Shown piece by piece: positions 1 to 9,349 of a stretch of DNA of 43,796 nt. Every line of letters begins with the position of its first letter. Positions within the stretch are counted from its first letter, which is position 1. A program made the position numbers and the translations under genes. The stretch is from Lachnospiraceae bacterium (GTDB lineage: Bacteria; Bacillota; Clostridia; Lachnospirales; Lachnospiraceae). The notes under the pieces were generated by a model. That model ran no database searches. It was given only the letters and a program-made list of their open reading frames with translations, and was not told the DNA's origin. The DNA is taken from NCBI GenBank assembly GCA_017440375.1, contig JAFSHK010000059.1:69045-112840 (forward strand), read 5' to 3'.

Positions 1-1055
1 GCTTCCAAATTCTCAGCAGATAATTCTGCTTTGGGAACACCGCCGTTATACTTCAATGCACGAATTGTTGCAACCAAAACAACCGCATCCGGCTTCAAAT
101 CAGCTATACGACATTTGATATCAAAGAATTTCTCTGCTCCAAGATCCGCACCGAATCCAGCTTCTGTAATAACATAATCAGCCATCTTGAGTGCAGCTCT
201 GGTTGCTCGGATAGAGTTACATCCATGCGCAATATTGGCAAACGGTCCACCATGAATAAGTGCAGGTGTATGTTCTAAAGTCTGAATCAGATTCGGTTTC
301 ATGGCATCTTTTAATAAGGCTGCCATCGCACCTACTGCCTGCAAATCTCCTGCCGTAACCGGTTCTCCGCCATAATTATATGCTACTACAATTCTGCCAA
401 GTCGCTCTTTCAAATCATTCATATCGGATGCCAGACAAAGAATTGCCATAATCTCCGAAGCTACAGTAATAACAAAATGGTCCTCTCTTACAACACCATC
501 CAGTTTATTTCCCATTCCTACTACTACATTACGAAGCACTCTGTCGTTCATATCCAAGCATCTTTTCCATACAATCTGCCTGGTATCAATGCCAAGCTCA
601 TTGCCCTGCTGAATATGGTTGTCCAAAAGTGCTGCAAGTAAATTATTTGCAGATGTAATTGCATGGAAATCCCCCGTAAAATGGAGGTTCAAATCTTCCA
701 TCGGAACAACCTGTGCATAACCACCGCCTGCCGCACCGCCTTTAATCCCAAAACATGGTCCGAGTGAAGGCTCACGAAGCGCCAAAATAGCTTTTTTACC
801 CATCTGACCAAATGCCTGTCCAAGTCCGACACTTGTAGTTGTCTTGCCCTCTCCCGCAGGAGTCGGATTGATTGCCGTTACCAGAATCAACTTTCCATCC
901 GGATTTCCTTGAATGCTTTCCATATATTCATCTGAAATTTTCGCTTTATATTTTCCATATAATTCTAAATCATCTTCTTGTAAACCAATCTGCTTCGCAA
1001 CTTTTACAATTGGCTCCATTATAGCTTCCTGTGCAATTTCAATATCTGTCTTCAT
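1..1055 (-). CDS. fhs: Formate--tetrahydrofolate ligase, C-terminus beyond the window
   Basis: ATP-dependent ligation of formate to tetrahydrofolate, giving 10-formyl-THF for one-carbon metabolism and, in acetogens, the methyl branch of the Wood-Ljungdahl pathway; cytosolic. Translation from the ATG at 1055-1053 gives an open frame to the left edge (351 codons of a family of about 556). The family nucleotide-binding motif TPAGEGKTT is at residues 65-73, followed by [15 protein letters not shown] and [20 protein letters not shown] strong ribosome binding site (minus strand TGAGGAGGAA) precedes the start. Only 15 bp separate it from the end of ftsK/spoIIIE, so it is probably in the same transcript. 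The missing part is only the C-terminal third; nothing suggests a pseudogene. Confidence 0.96.
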   Translation of the reverse strand, partial: MKTDIEIAQEAIMEPIVKVAKQIGLQEDDLELYGKYKAKISDEYMESIQGNPDGKLILVTAINPTPAGEGKTTTSVGLGQAFGQMGKKAILALREPSLGPCFGIKGGAAGGGYAQVVPMEDLNLHFTGDFHAITSANNLLAALLDNHIQQGNELGIDTRQIVWKRCLDMNDRVLRNVVVGMGNKLDGVVREDHFVITVASEIMAILCLASDMNDLKERLGRIVVAYNYGGEPVTAGDLQAVGAMAALLKDAMKPNLIQTLEHTPALIHGGPFANIAHGCNSIRATRAALKMADYVITEAGFGADLGAEKFFDIKCRIADLKPDAVVLVATIRALKYNGGVPKAELSAENLE

Positions 1056-1070
1056 GATTTTTCCTCCTCA

Positions 1071-3794
1071 TTACAACATTTCTTCCACAAGCTGTTCAAA
1101 TTCCTCTACTGACATCAATACTTTACGAGGCTTTGTACCTTCTTCTTCACCGACAACACCGACCTCACATAGCTGATCCATAATTCTCGCCGCTCTGTTA
1201 AAACCGATTTTAAACACTCTTTGTAACATACCAATAGAGGCTTTGTCCTTCTCAATAATGAATCTTCCTGCCTCGGCAAAATATTGGTCATATTCTGAGC
1301 CGCCATCGGAACCGCCTGCACTGCTTCCCGCACCGGAACCGCTTCCCATGCTCTTAATCTTTTCTTCTATATCCTCACTATATACATTTCCGATTGCCTG
1401 ATTCTTCAAGAAATCAACTACATCTGAAACTTCCTTATCCGATACAAAAGCACCTTGCACACGCGCAGGTTTCGGATAGCCTTGCGGATAGAAAAGCATA
1501 TCGCCTTTACCAAGCAGCTTCTCCGCACCGTTCATATCCAAAATGGTTCTGGAATCCACACCACTAGATACGGCAAATGCAACACGGCTAGGCATATTCG
1601 CTTTAATCAGACCGGTGATAACATCAACAGACGGTCTCTGTGTCGCAATTATAAGATGAATACCACATGCTCTTGCGAGCTGTGCCAGACGACAAATGGA
1701 CTCTTCTACCTCTCCCGGTGCCACCATCATCAAATCAGCAAGCTCGTCTACAATAATCAGAATCTGTGGCATTTTAGACGGTGCTTCCGGATCACCTTCC
1801 GCCTTCATGCTTTCCACTTTTTTGTTATAGCCTTTTAAATCTCTTACGTTGAAATCCGCAAATTTCTTGTAACGCTCTGTCATTTCTGCCACACCCCAGT
1901 GGAGTGCTGCAGCCGCTTTCTTCGGATCTGTTACAACCGGAATAAGCAAATGCGGAATACCGTTATATACATTTAATTCTACTACTTTCGGGTCTACCAT
2001 AATTAACTTCACATCATCCGGATGTGCTTTGTACAAAATACTCATAATAATCGTATTGATACAAACAGATTTACCGGAACCCGTTGCACCGGCAATCAGC
2101 ATATGCGGCATCTTCGCAATATCTGCCACTACCGTTTGACCACCGATATCTTTACCAACTGCAAAAGCCAGATTCGACGGAAATTCTCTAAATTCCTTAG
2201 ATTCTAATAAATCTCGTAAAGCTACCGCTGAATTTTCCTTATTCGGAACCTCAATACCAACTGCAGCTTTTCCCGGAATCGGTGCTTCAATACGAATATC
2301 CGTTGCTGCCAAATTCAACTTGATATCATCCGCAAGTCCAACAATTTTACTTACTTTAACCCCCTGCTCCGGCTGTAATTCATAACGCGTAACGGATGGC
2401 CCCTGACTAATATCCGTAACCGTTACTTTGACGCCAAATGTATTTAATGTCTGCTGCAAGCGCAACGCTGTTTCTTTCAATTCTCTTGCCGAATCACCGT
2501 TATTTTTGCCGTTTCCTTTGGCTAATCTGTTATACGGTGGGAAATGATACTGCTTCGGTACATTACTCTCTGCTTTTTTCATTTCCTGTGCAATTCCGAT
2601 ATCACCAGCGTTTCCTGTTTCTTTCGCCTCTTTTGCCGGCGCTTTGGCAACCGGACGTTCCCTGCCTATACCGGTTCCGGAAGACATTGTATTACCCATT
2701 TCCACAGTATAGGAATTCTGTGGCTTAAGGGGTTCATAGTCATCTTCAATTGTCATGCCTTCTTTATGTATTACCGGAGAACTTGATGAAATTTCATTTA
2801 AATCATCTGACTCATTTTCAATAAAATGATAAGATTCCTGTGGCTTTACATCCGATATCTTGTCAACACTTTCCTCTATCTCATCTTCCGGCTCAAACAT
2901 ACCATGTATGGTTATTTCATGAATATCATCTCTTACCTTCTGCGCAACTTCCTTTTCCTTTTCCTTCTCCTTATTAAGCGCCGTATCAATCATGACACCG
3001 GAAACTTTTTTATCCATACGAAGAATTTTCTCATTCTCTCGCTCTTCTTCCTGTTGTCTGCGACGTTCCTCTTCTCTGGCACGACGCTCCTCCATTGCTT
3101 CCCGTCTCTCTCTTGCCCGCTCTCTCCGATATGCGGCATCTTCTACCGAACGCTCATATACTTTTCTACCTTGATTGGTGACGCCACCGATAAAGGACTT
3201 GTCCGTCACAATTACAGCGCAAATAATGCCAATAACAATAAGTGCTAAGACCGTTCCCACCATACCAAGTAATTTATAAAATGCAAAAGCTATCGAACCG
3301 GCTATAATTCCGCCGCCATTACGATTCTCACTACATCGTCCGTATATCTCCAATAATTGATAAGTATCTGTTTCTGTGTATTGCGCATTTACTAATTCAA
3401 AAATCATCCCCAGAATCAGAAAAAGCACGCCACCTGCAACCAACTTTCTGGTAGCAATATTATTACCCACATTGGACATTCCAAAGGCAATTGCCAGAAA
3501 AATGACAACCGGCGCCACATATGCCAATAAGCCAAATACACCGAACATAAAGCCGCTGACTGCATCACCGACTTTACCCACAATACCAAAATTACATAAA
3601 AACAAAATAACCGCAAGTGCCAGTAACACAATTAACAAAATTTCATTGCGGATAGCCAAATCCATTGGTTCTCCGCGCCGCTGTCTACTGGTATTTTTTG
3701 CTCTGCTTGAACTTCTACTATTTGTTGTTTTTCTCCTGGAAGTGCTGGAACTGCTTTTTCGCGTTCCGGTTCCTCTTCCCTGATTCGCTGCCAT
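1071..3794 (-). CDS. ftsK: DNA translocase FtsK/SpoIIIE
   Basis: Septum-anchored ATP-driven DNA pump that clears chromosome from the division or sporulation septum. About 907 aa. A basic Ser/Arg-rich N-terminus precedes about four membrane segments (roughly residues 45-205), then a charged, low-complexity Arg/Glu linker (210-430), then the FtsK motor with Walker A GATGSGKSV near residue 560 and Walker B ILIIVDELADLM. A C-terminal gamma winged helix (FKIGFNRAARIMDQL) reads polarity sequences. The chosen start is the ATG at 3794 (MAANQGRG): it has a GGAGG 7 bp upstream, whereas an in-frame ATG six codons earlier has no good site and overlaps that ribosome binding site. tepA lies upstream, the same neighbour as spoIIIE in Bacillus. 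FtsK and SpoIIIE cannot be told apart by sequence inspection. Confidence 0.97.
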   Translation of the reverse strand: MAANQGRGTGTRKSSSSTSRRKTTNSRSSSRAKNTSRQRRGEPMDLAIRNEILLIVLLALAVILFLCNFGIVGKVGDAVSGFMFGVFGLLAYVAPVVIFLAIAFGMSNVGNNIATRKLVAGGVLFLILGMIFELVNAQYTETDTYQLLEIYGRCSENRNGGGIIAGSIAFAFYKLLGMVGTVLALIVIGIICAVIVTDKSFIGGVTNQGRKVYERSVEDAAYRRERARERREAMEERRAREEERRRQQEEERENEKILRMDKKVSGVMIDTALNKEKEKEKEVAQKVRDDIHEITIHGMFEPEDEIEESVDKISDVKPQESYHFIENESDDLNEISSSSPVIHKEGMTIEDDYEPLKPQNSYTVEMGNTMSSGTGIGRERPVAKAPAKEAKETGNAGDIGIAQEMKKAESNVPKQYHFPPYNRLAKGNGKNNGDSARELKETALRLQQTLNTFGVKVTVTDISQGPSVTRYELQPEQGVKVSKIVGLADDIKLNLAATDIRIEAPIPGKAAVGIEVPNKENSAVALRDLLESKEFREFPSNLAFAVGKDIGGQTVVADIAKMPHMLIAGATGSGKSVCINTIIMSILYKAHPDDVKLIMVDPKVVELNVYNGIPHLLIPVVTDPKKAAAALHWGVAEMTERYKKFADFNVRDLKGYNKKVESMKAEGDPEAPSKMPQILIIVDELADLMMVAPGEVEESICRLAQLARACGIHLIIATQRPSVDVITGLIKANMPSRVAFAVSSGVDSRTILDMNGAEKLLGKGDMLFYPQGYPKPARVQGAFVSDKEVSDVVDFLKNQAIGNVYSEDIEEKIKSMGSGSGAGSSAGGSDGGSEYDQYFAEAGRFIIEKDKASIGMLQRVFKIGFNRAARIMDQLCEVGVVGEEEGTKPRKVLMSVEEFEQLVEEML

Positions 3795-3853
3795 GTCTAA
3801 CCTCCGTACCATACACTTTTGTCTTTCAGATTAAGCAACGTATGGCAACTTAT

Positions 3854-3882
3854 AGTATAGCATTTTCAAATATACTTGTCAT
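3854..3882 (-). promoter_or_regulatory. Sigma-A type promoter for ftsK-fhs
   Basis: Read on the minus strand: -35 ATGACA (3882-3877), 17-bp spacer, extended -10 TGCTATACT with hexamer at 3859-3854. It lies in the 91-bp gap between tepA and ftsK, so ftsK-fhs can be transcribed apart from tepA. Confidence 0.55.
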
Positions 3883-3885
3883 CCC

Positions 3886-4665
3886 TTATTTTGTATCTGT
3901 TCTTTTTCTCTCTACCATATCATGGAGATGACTGATGGCATCTCTAATCCCACCTACCTCACTGATAATCCCTTCTTCTACAGCTTCTTTTCCGACAAGA
4001 ACAGTTCCGACATCCTTGGTTAACATTCCGGTTTCCATCATTAGTTCTTCCAGACGAACTTTTGATATTTTACAATGGTCACATACAAAGCCGGTAATAC
4101 GATTCTGAATCTGTTTGAAGTAATCAAAAGTCTGTTGTACACCAATTACCATACCATTTAAACGTACCGGATGAATTACCATCGTTCCAGTTGGTACAAT
4201 ATAAGAATAATCGGTACTTACCGCAATCGGTACACCAATTGAATGACTTCCCCCAAGCACCAAGGATACTGTCGGTTTGCTCAAAGAAGCAATCATTTCT
4301 GCAATCGCAAGACCTGCCTCTACATCACCGCCCATTGTATTTAACAAAATCAAAACACCATCAATTTCCTTGCTATCTTCAATCGCTGCAAGCTGTGGCA
4401 AAATATGTTCATATTTTGTTGTTTTGGAAGAACTTCCCAGATTATCATGCCCTTCTATTTCACCAATAATCGTAATCAAATGAATATTATGCGCCAATTC
4501 GCTTTTATCAAGCGTAAGCTGCCCTGTCTCTTCAATTCTTTCATCACGATGTTTCTCTGCTTCTATTTTCTCCTCTTTCTTTGCTTCTCCGTTTTGTTCA
4601 TTATTATTTTTATTATTGCATTTATTTTCTTCTCTCTTCTTATTCTGATTATGCTTATTTCCCAT
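3886..4665 (-). CDS. tepA: ClpP-like serine protease, TepA/YmfB family
   Basis: Member of the ClpP/crotonase-fold protease family related to Bacillus TepA (YmfB), a cytosolic protein linked to protein export or quality control. About 259 aa. The first 60 residues are a Lys/Glu/Asn-rich tail, then the ClpP-like fold: LLNTMGGDVEAGLAIAEMI, the nucleophile-region LGGSHSIGVPIAV, and the putative catalytic His in TMVIHPV. The canonical ClpP nucleophile context GxAASMG is changed to GGSHSIG, as in TepA-type proteins. An upstream in-frame ATG at 4758 exists, but the ATG at 4665 has the ribosome binding site AAAGGTGGAG and avoids reading into the palindromic repeat, so it is preferred. Adjacency to ftsK/spoIIIE matches the Bacillus order. 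Confidence 0.85.
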   Translation of the reverse strand: MGNKHNQNKKREENKCNNKNNNEQNGEAKKEEKIEAEKHRDERIEETGQLTLDKSELAHNIHLITIIGEIEGHDNLGSSSKTTKYEHILPQLAAIEDSKEIDGVLILLNTMGGDVEAGLAIAEMIASLSKPTVSLVLGGSHSIGVPIAVSTDYSYIVPTGTMVIHPVRLNGMVIGVQQTFDYFKQIQNRITGFVCDHCKISKVRLEELMMETGMLTKDVGTVLVGKEAVEEGIISEVGGIRDAISHLHDMVERKRTDTK

Positions 4666-4693
4666 CCGAACAACTCCACCTTTCTGACTTACT

Positions 4694-4914
4694 ATTATTA
4701 GGCAATTGCGAAACTTCAAATTACTCTTATTATATTGTGCATGATTAACAATTACCATAAGCAGGTGCTGTGTGTCCGTCGGTACTTAGATGCTGTAGTT
4801 TAGCATCTTACGTGCCGCTACGGACAAAACTGCAGCGAGAGCGTGCCTGCGGTGGTTTGTTAATTATGCACAATTTCTACAAAGTAAATAGGAGTTTCGC
4901 AATTACCTACTACT
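4694..4914. repeat. Long imperfect palindromic (MITE-like) element
   Basis: This 324-bp gap (4666-4989) holds no gene. Arms of about 55 bp at 4694-4750 and 4857-4914 are inverted copies with roughly four in five bases matching; both contain CAATTGCGAAACT or its near copy and TTGTGCAT/TTGTGCATAA. Between them is a second nested hairpin: TGTCCGT (4773-4779) opposite ACGGACA (4820-4826), and a perfect 7-bp stem AGATGCT/AGCATCT around a 7-base loop (4788-4808). The whole can fold into one long hairpin on either strand. It encodes no protein and sits between the tepA start and the terminator of the upstream gene. The left arm carries a TATAAT pointing toward tepA (4734-4729) without a good -35. 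I see no second copy in this window. Confidence 0.75.
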
Positions 4915-4930
4915 GTTATTTCTATTACAG

Positions 4931-4960
4931 AAAAAAGAGAACCACCTTTGTGATTCTCTT
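4931..4960 (-). terminator. Rho-independent terminator of the 4990-6459 gene
   Basis: On the minus strand AAGAGAATCAC, a short AAA loop, then GTGGTTCTCTT (one mismatched pair) is followed by a run of T. It lies 30 bp after the stop of the upstream membrane-protein gene. Confidence 0.85.
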
Positions 4961-4989
4961 CTAGTCTTTGTCATATTTCTGTTTTTATA

Positions 4990-6459
4990 CTAATTTTTAA
5001 TGTCAAAATCATCATTTTCTTTGATTTCAACGTCAAATTTCATTTCATCCTCAGCTACCGTATACTGATAATCCATTTCTTTTCTTTCATGCTTCTTCGG
5101 TAACGGAAGCGGATTCTCAATAAAGCGAGGCTTCGGAGCATCCGGTTGTGGTGTTTCCTTTACAGGCTCTTCTTCCTCAATTTCTACCTGCACTTTTACA
5201 GCATCGGTCACAAAGCATTGTTGCAATCCGATTCCTGCTAAAATACTCCATATAAAAATTGAAAAAATCTGATAGGAAAGAACTCCGGATATTGCTAACG
5301 GAGTCGGCGCAAGCAATAACATAAAACATATCCACGGTGTACAATTCTGTTCCTTCTTGTGATTCCAGAATGACATAATCAAAAGTGCTGCAAGCATCAC
5401 TTGTACAAGGCATTCAAAAATGGAAAACTCTGTCTGATACAGAATATATCCCATCGGCAAATAGGACGCGTACAATGCAAACCACTCTTTGGCTACGCTC
5501 AAAAAAGAGGTTTCCAAATAGATTCCGTTCAATACAAACATCCCTATCAAAGCAAGTACAATTGCCAAAACAGAAAGCACGAACAATAAAACTGAAAATC
5601 TAAGCTTCGGTAAACGTTCCTCTTCTTGTGGATGTCGTGTTCCCGAAAAAATACCCACAAGCAGAATCATCAAAGAAACTGCAATGGCATCAATATATGT
5701 CAGACATCCAATCACAAATCCTGCCAACAATGCTCCTGAAATTGCTGTTACTACATTAAACTGATTGTTTGTATAATCACGCACAAAACTTCCTACCAGA
5801 AGCATACCTAACAAATATATTACAAAGAACAAATTTTCCGGTGTCAGAACTAAAATCTGATTCACATACACAGAAGATACCGCCAGCATAATCATTGTTA
5901 CGCATGCTGCAACCGAACCAATCATTCTTCTGATTACCACAAATGCCAATACCAGTGTAATCATCTGCAAAACAATCTGTAACCAGACTCCTGCAACCAC
6001 CTTATTTCCCAAAAAAGAAAACACGAAGGAAAGACATAGTGTATAAAGATAAGATGCCCCATGTGTCATGGGTTCCATACTCTCACCTGTTTTCACTAAT
6101 GCCTGCTGATAATACTGCGTTTCCACAATCGAATTTACCTCTGTTTGCGTACACAGATAAATCCGATATAATAAACCACCTGCAAAAACACAAACAAAAA
6201 CGAGTACTTCACATAAGACGGCAATCCGTTCATTCGTGCCGAATTTCTGCGTAATAGGAAACATCCACTTGCGAAGCAGAAAATATATTCCAACTATTAC
6301 CGCAAAAACACCCAGCACTAATGCAACCGTACCAAAACTTACCTTGGAATTTATTTCTTTTGTCCAGAATAATATTGTATAATTGGCTAACATTACACCT
6401 ATGATACAAGTGAAAACCGCCCATATCACATAACTTAACCACGTCTTCTTATACGTCAT
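4990..6459 (-). CDS. Polytopic membrane protein, possible GT-C-type glycosyltransferase
   Basis: Unrecognised 489-aa integral membrane protein. About ten to twelve hydrophobic segments fill residues 8-410; the last ~80 residues are a hydrophilic acidic tail rich in Pro, Glu and Lys, likely cytosolic. The arrangement, with a short soluble stretch after the second or third helix (around ETQYYQQALVKTGESMEPMT) and a helix pair resembling YLYTLCLSFVFSFLGN then VVAGVWLQIVLQ, recalls GT39/ArnT-like lipid-linked sugar transferases, but I see no certain catalytic motif. The start has AAGGACGATGGA just upstream. It begins 20 bp after metY and is probably the last gene of the yebC-metY transcript, closed by the terminator at 4931-4960. 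Function not assigned. Confidence 0.8.
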   Translation of the reverse strand: MTYKKTWLSYVIWAVFTCIIGVMLANYTILFWTKEINSKVSFGTVALVLGVFAVIVGIYFLLRKWMFPITQKFGTNERIAVLCEVLVFVCVFAGGLLYRIYLCTQTEVNSIVETQYYQQALVKTGESMEPMTHGASYLYTLCLSFVFSFLGNKVVAGVWLQIVLQMITLVLAFVVIRRMIGSVAACVTMIMLAVSSVYVNQILVLTPENLFFVIYLLGMLLVGSFVRDYTNNQFNVVTAISGALLAGFVIGCLTYIDAIAVSLMILLVGIFSGTRHPQEEERLPKLRFSVLLFVLSVLAIVLALIGMFVLNGIYLETSFLSVAKEWFALYASYLPMGYILYQTEFSIFECLVQVMLAALLIMSFWNHKKEQNCTPWICFMLLLAPTPLAISGVLSYQIFSIFIWSILAGIGLQQCFVTDAVKVQVEIEEEEPVKETPQPDAPKPRFIENPLPLPKKHERKEMDYQYTVAEDEMKFDVEIKENDDFDIKN

Positions 6460-6479
6460 TCCATCGTCCTTCGCTTCTT

Positions 6480-7763
6480 TTAAATCTGACTCAATGCCTG
6501 TTCTAAATCAGCAATAATATCATTTACGTTCTCAATACCAACTGATAAACGAATCAAATCCGGTGCAACACCTGCTTCTACTAACTGCTCATCATTCATC
6601 TGTCTATGTGTATGACTTGCCGGATGAAGTACACAAGTTCTTGCATCTGCCACATGTGTTACGATTGCTGCAAGCTGTAATTTATCCATCATTGCAGAAG
6701 CTGCACTTCTTCCGCCTTTTAATCCGAAGGAAATAACACCACAAGTTCCCTTTGGCATATATTTCTGTGCCAACTCATAATATTTATTACTCTTCAAGCC
6801 AGGATAATTTACCCATGCCACTTTATCATGCTTCTCCAGATACTCCGCAACTGTCTGTGCATTGTAACAATGTCTTTCCATACGAAGCGGTAATGTCTCC
6901 AGACCAACATTTAACAAAAAGGCATTCTGAGGGGACTGAATGGAACCCAAATCACGCATCAACTGACTTGTTGCTTTGGTAATATAAGCAGCTTTACCAA
7001 ATTTCTCTGTATATGTAATACCATGATAAGATTCATCCGGTGTACAAAGCCCCGGGAATTTCTCTGGATATTTTGACCAGTCAAAGTTACCGGAATCCAC
7101 AATGCATCCACCAACTGACATTGCATGACCATCCATATACTTGGTCGTAGAATGTGTGACAATATCAGCACCCCATTCAAACGGATTGCAATTAATCGGA
7201 GTTGCAAAGGTATTATCAATAATAAGTGGTACCTGATGGTTATGTGCTACTCTTGCAAATTTCTCAATATCAACTACAACCAATGCCGGATTTGCTATCG
7301 TTTCCGCAAATACGCACTTCGTATTTTCACGAAATGCTTTGTTTAACTCTTCTTCTGTTGCATCCGGATCCACTACGGTACATTCAATTCCCATTTTCTT
7401 CATGGTACAAGTTAACAAGTTGAAAGTACCGCCATATACAGTAGCGGACATAATAACATGATCCCCTGCTTCACAAATATTAAATACTGCATAATAATTT
7501 GCTGCCTGTCCGGAAGATGTAAGCATAGCTGCCACGCCACCCTCTAATTCACAAATTTTAGCTGCAACATATTCATTTGTAGGATTCTGTAATCTCGTAT
7601 AAAAGAATCCACTTTCTTCTAAATCAAACAGTCTTCCCATCTGCTCAGACGTTTCATATTTAAAAGTAGTACTCTGATAAATTGGCAGAACACGCGGTTC
7701 TCCATTTTTCGGTTTCCAACCGGACTGGATACATATTGTTTCTTTCTCATACTGTTTGCTCAT
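6480..7763 (-). CDS. metY: O-acetylhomoserine sulfhydrylase (MetY type)
   Basis: PLP enzyme that makes homocysteine from O-acetylhomoserine and sulfide (or a related aminocarboxypropyl transfer), a direct-sulfhydrylation step in methionine synthesis; cytosolic. 427 aa, usual length for MetY, which is longer than MetB/MetC. Family signatures are visible: PIYQSTTFKY near the N-terminus, SSGQAANYYAV, IIDNTFATPINCNPFEWGAD, and the PLP lysine K208 in HSTTKYMDGH. The start is the ATG at 7763, not the overlapping GTG one codon earlier: AAGGAGG lies 7 bp upstream, and the ATG shares one base with the TGA of the preceding gene (TGATG), suggesting translational coupling. Confidence 0.93.
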   Translation of the reverse strand: MSKQYEKETICIQSGWKPKNGEPRVLPIYQSTTFKYETSEQMGRLFDLEESGFFYTRLQNPTNEYVAAKICELEGGVAAMLTSSGQAANYYAVFNICEAGDHVIMSATVYGGTFNLLTCTMKKMGIECTVVDPDATEEELNKAFRENTKCVFAETIANPALVVVDIEKFARVAHNHQVPLIIDNTFATPINCNPFEWGADIVTHSTTKYMDGHAMSVGGCIVDSGNFDWSKYPEKFPGLCTPDESYHGITYTEKFGKAAYITKATSQLMRDLGSIQSPQNAFLLNVGLETLPLRMERHCYNAQTVAEYLEKHDKVAWVNYPGLKSNKYYELAQKYMPKGTCGVISFGLKGGRSAASAMMDKLQLAAIVTHVADARTCVLHPASHTHRQMNDEQLVEAGVAPDLIRLSVGIENVNDIIADLEQALSQI

Positions 7764-8557
7764 CACATATCCTCCTTATGATTTGTAATGATATACTGCT
7801 TACGCAGTTCTTCTACCATTTCTTCATATTTCTCTCTACACGCCTGATACTGTCCTGCTTCAATCATCGCAATGCAGAATTTCAGATAGTGCTCCCAAAG
7901 ATACTGGTATTTTTCCTCCGGTGCACTCTCTTTTTCAATGCGCTTCACAATCGTTGGCGCAATATTATAATATTCCTTCACAATCTGCTCACCGTCCGGT
8001 TGGTGCAGCAAATACTCGTCTCTGCACTTTTTCATCATAATAAGTTCCTGACAGTTCTGCGTTTTGTGAAGCCCCTGACATATCGCTGTCGTAATATAAC
8101 ACAATTTCTGTTTAAACCCACTCTGGATTGATGCAAAATCCGAGTATTGAATTGCATACTTCGGAAATGCTTCTTTCCAACGCTGACAAATTGCATCCGC
8201 CATTTTGCAGGCATTGCTGTCTTTTTTCTGATAGCCTTGGCATTCTATAATAGCAGGAAGCACGTAAGATACCATATAAAGATTGATATTTAACTGTTTT
8301 TTCTCTTTATTGATGCGCTTCGTCTGTGCATTTATTATTGTTTGTGCCTTCTCTATTAAAGCATCGGCAACCGCTTTCTCTGTTTCTTCGTCATTCATCT
8401 CTTCCAGAAAAAGCCTGCGAAAGCTATCCCATAACTCTTTATTATTATCCAGAAATGCTTCGAAAGAAGAGGCATACGTATCTCTTCCAAATTCTTCTAC
8501 TCTCTGCTCTTCCTGTTCTAATAATGCTGCTACTGCTTGTAAATCAATTTTACTCAT
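7763..8557 (-). CDS. Unknown helical protein with a CFI-box-like Cys motif
   Basis: 264 aa, soluble, predicted largely alpha-helical, rich in Glu, Lys and Gln. I do not know its function. Residues 152-205 resemble the CFI-box signature found at the end of many uncharacterised proteins: LCYITTAICQ (C153, C160), a further C169, CRDEYLLHQPDGEQIVKEY (R179-D180, G189), then YYNIAP. Here the motif is internal and is followed by about 60 helical residues (WEHYLKFCIAMIEAGQYQAC), unlike the usual C-terminal position. The ATG lies three bases after the yebC stop and only GGGATGA is available as ribosome binding site, so translation is probably coupled to yebC; the end overlaps the metY start by one base. 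Confidence 0.8.
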   Translation of the reverse strand: MSKIDLQAVAALLEQEEQRVEEFGRDTYASSFEAFLDNNKELWDSFRRLFLEEMNDEETEKAVADALIEKAQTIINAQTKRINKEKKQLNINLYMVSYVLPAIIECQGYQKKDSNACKMADAICQRWKEAFPKYAIQYSDFASIQSGFKQKLCYITTAICQGLHKTQNCQELIMMKKCRDEYLLHQPDGEQIVKEYYNIAPTIVKRIEKESAPEEKYQYLWEHYLKFCIAMIEAGQYQACREKYEEMVEELRKQYIITNHKEDM

Positions 8558-8560
8558 ATT

Positions 8561-9289
8561 CTATTCATCCCAGTTGTGGTACACTGCCTGAACATCGTCA
8601 TCGTCTTCTAACAAATCCAAGGTTCTCTGTAAATTCTTAATCGCTGTTTCATCTGTTAACTCAACCCAATTCTGAGGAATCATAGTAACTTCCGAAGATA
8701 CCATAGCAACACCGGCCTCATTTAAAGCATTGTTAACAGCCTCCCAATCTTCCGGAGATGTATATATTTCATAGCTGTCTTCTTCTTCGGAGAAATCTTC
8801 TGCACCTGCATCTAATGCAGTCATCATTAAATCATCCGCTTCCATATCGCACTCTTCTTTATCTACGATAATAAGACCTTTTTTATCAAACATAAAGGAT
8901 ACGCACCCCTGTGTTCCGATGCTTCCCTGTCCCTTGGTAAAAGCACTTCTTACGTTCGCTGCAGTTCTGTTTGTGTTATCCGTTAAAGCATCTACGATAA
9001 TTGCGATACCATTCGGACCATATCCTTCATAAGTAACGTATTTATAGTTTACACTGCCATTATCACCTGCAGCCTTCTTAATTCCTCTTTCAATCGTATC
9101 GTTTGGCATGTTATTCGCTTTTGCTTTTGCAATTACTTGTGCCAATTTAAAATTATTACTCGGGTCCGGACCGCCTTCTTTTACTGCTACTGCAATTTCT
9201 CTACCAATAATTGTAAAAATTTTACCTTTTGCAGCATCGTTTTTCTCTTTCTTATGTTTAATGTTCGCAAATTTTGAATGTCCTGACAT
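8561..9289 (-). CDS. yebC: YebC/PmpR family protein
   Basis: 242-aa member of the YebC/TACO1 family, described both as DNA-binding transcriptional regulators and as factors that relieve ribosome stalling on difficult peptide stretches. The diagnostic N-terminus MSGHSKFANIKHKKEKNDA is present, followed by GKIFTIIGREIAVAVKEGG, NMPNDTIERGIKKAAG and YEGYGPNGIAIIV. Length is normal for the family. Ribosome binding site AAAGGAGAG upstream. It is the first gene of a four-gene run (yebC, CFI-box protein, metY, membrane protein). Confidence 0.96.
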   Translation of the reverse strand: MSGHSKFANIKHKKEKNDAAKGKIFTIIGREIAVAVKEGGPDPSNNFKLAQVIAKAKANNMPNDTIERGIKKAAGDNGSVNYKYVTYEGYGPNGIAIIVDALTDNTNRTAANVRSAFTKGQGSIGTQGCVSFMFDKKGLIIVDKEECDMEADDLMMTALDAGAEDFSEEEDSYEIYTSPEDWEAVNNALNEAGVAMVSSEVTMIPQNWVELTDETAIKNLQRTLDLLEDDDDVQAVYHNWDE

Positions 9290-9349
9290 TTCTATTCTCT
9301 CCTTTGTTCTTTATCTGCTTACAAAATAAGTCCATAATGCATTATCTTA

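Noticed and set aside
2438-3248. Plus-strand open frames inside ftsK, and many others opposite real genes elsewhere
   Set aside because: They lie opposite well-supported genes, have low-complexity or unnatural composition, and lack ribosome binding sites.
4666-4758. Longer tepA start at 4758
   Set aside because: The extension is coded by the palindromic element and lacks a ribosome binding site; the ATG at 4665 has AAAGGTGGAG.
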